A stretch of DNA of 6,029 nt. It comes from an uncultured PS1 clade bacterium. GTDB lineage: Bacteria; Pseudomonadota; Gammaproteobacteria; PS1; Pseudothioglobaceae. The stretch spans positions 1 to 6,029 of the forward strand of contig CALFDA010000044.1 in NCBI GenBank assembly GCA_937950605.1. Reading direction: 5' to 3'. Shown one piece after another: positions 5,757-6,029 of the stretch. Positions within the stretch are counted from its first letter, which is position 1; the number at the start of each line of letters is the position of its first letter. A program made the translations under genes and the position numbers. The notes under the pieces are model-generated. The model saw only the letters and a list, made by a program, of their open reading frames with translations. It was not told the origin of the DNA and made no database searches.

Positions 5757-5793
5757 TTTGCTTGTTGGTTTATTACGCCAAGCAAATTTTTTT
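5757..5793 (+). terminator. Rho-independent terminator (hairpin plus seven T)
   Basis: TTTGCTTG (5757-5764) pairs perfectly with CAAGCAAA (5779-5786) across a 14-base loop and is followed directly by seven T (5787-5793). TTGG (5765-5768) with CCAA (5778-5781) is an alternative, tighter pairing. The T-tract is on the + strand only. It lies 243 bases beyond the aroC stop, so it either ends an aroC transcript with a long 3' tail or ends a separate small transcript in between. Confidence 0.7.
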
Positions 5794-5951
5794 GAGTTCT
5801 AACATATTTACGGCTTATATATGATTTGTTAAATATAAAAAACTGCTTGTTTTCTTGTTGTGGAATTTCTCTGTATTTGTAGTAGTTAGATTTTTGAGGT
5901 ATTACATTGAGTTTAAAAAGTGAATCTAAAAACACATTTTAATGGTTGATT

Positions 5952-5996
5952 AAGCAAATACATTAATGATGCGAACTTATTAAGGTAAATTTGCTT
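5952..5996. repeat. 8-bp inverted repeat AAGCAAAT / ATTTGCTT
   Basis: AAGCAAAT (5952-5959) and ATTTGCTT (5989-5996) form a perfect pair with a 29-base interval. There is no T-tract after it. It uses the same sequence as the arms of the terminator at 5757-5786 and may be upstream regulatory sequence of a gene beyond the window. Confidence 0.5.
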
Positions 5997-6029
5997 GATA
6001 CGCTATATTTTTATCGTTAATGACATATT

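Larger units (their letters stand above)
5576..6029. other. 454-bp AT-rich tail without a convincing gene
   Basis: No frame on either strand has a plausible start, ribosome site and protein-like composition. A 60-codon frame on the - strand (5935 to 5753) begins with GTG immediately after stops, lacks a Shine-Dalgarno, is rich in Lys, Asn, Phe, Ile and Tyr as random AT-rich DNA would be, and crosses a + strand terminator. The supported contents are that terminator (5757-5793) and an inverted repeat at 5952-5996. Confidence 0.55.

Noticed and set aside
5753..5935. 60-codon - strand frame in the right-hand gap
   Set aside because: GTG start directly after an in-frame stop, no Shine-Dalgarno, composition like random AT-rich DNA, and it runs through a + strand terminator.

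Overview
The window is AT-rich (roughly two thirds A+T by eye) bacterial DNA. The proteins it encodes are gammaproteobacterial in type: MetR and AroC are recognisably close to the E. coli proteins. The low GC content and this gene set would suit a marine sulfur-oxidising gammaproteobacterium (SUP05/Thioglobus or a bivalve symbiont relative), but that placement is an inference from composition and recalled family resemblance, not from a marker gene.

Layout from left to right. Positions 1-150 hold the 3' end of an ArsC/YffB-type thioredoxin-fold protein on the + strand. Facing it on the - strand is a two-gene unit: a BtuB-like TonB-dependent outer-membrane receptor (2662 to 872), followed by a PP-loop ATPase of the COG2102/DUF71 'diphthine-ammonia ligase-like' family (885 to 220). 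The PP-loop gene overlaps the receptor's stop codon and has no ATG, GTG or TTG start that would keep its catalytic SGKDS loop, so an ATT or ATC start appears to be used. Divergent from this unit, across a 173-bp spacer with two inverted repeats and a perfect TATAAT, lies metR (2836-3747), the LysR-type regulator that senses homocysteine in relatives. Next come two hairpins, a promoter candidate and a tRNA-Arg(CCT) gene (3937-4013). A 403-bp gap with nested inverted repeats follows, then aroC (chorismate synthase, 4417-5514). aroC is preceded by a short overlapping upstream ORF. The last 515 bp carry no convincing gene but do contain a good intrinsic terminator (5757-5793) and other inverted repeats.

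How the genes may work together: MetR in relatives controls methionine synthesis, including the B12-dependent synthase MetH. A B12-type receptor divergent from metR, coupled to a PP-loop enzyme of unknown bacterial function, suggests a small corrinoid-uptake/methionine module. This is the most interesting content of the window. A second observation is that the 7-mer AAGCAAA/TTTGCTT recurs, mostly in gaps between genes and often as the arms of hairpins, which resembles a short genome signal or uptake-type motif. tRNA-Arg and aroC are ordinary housekeeping genes.
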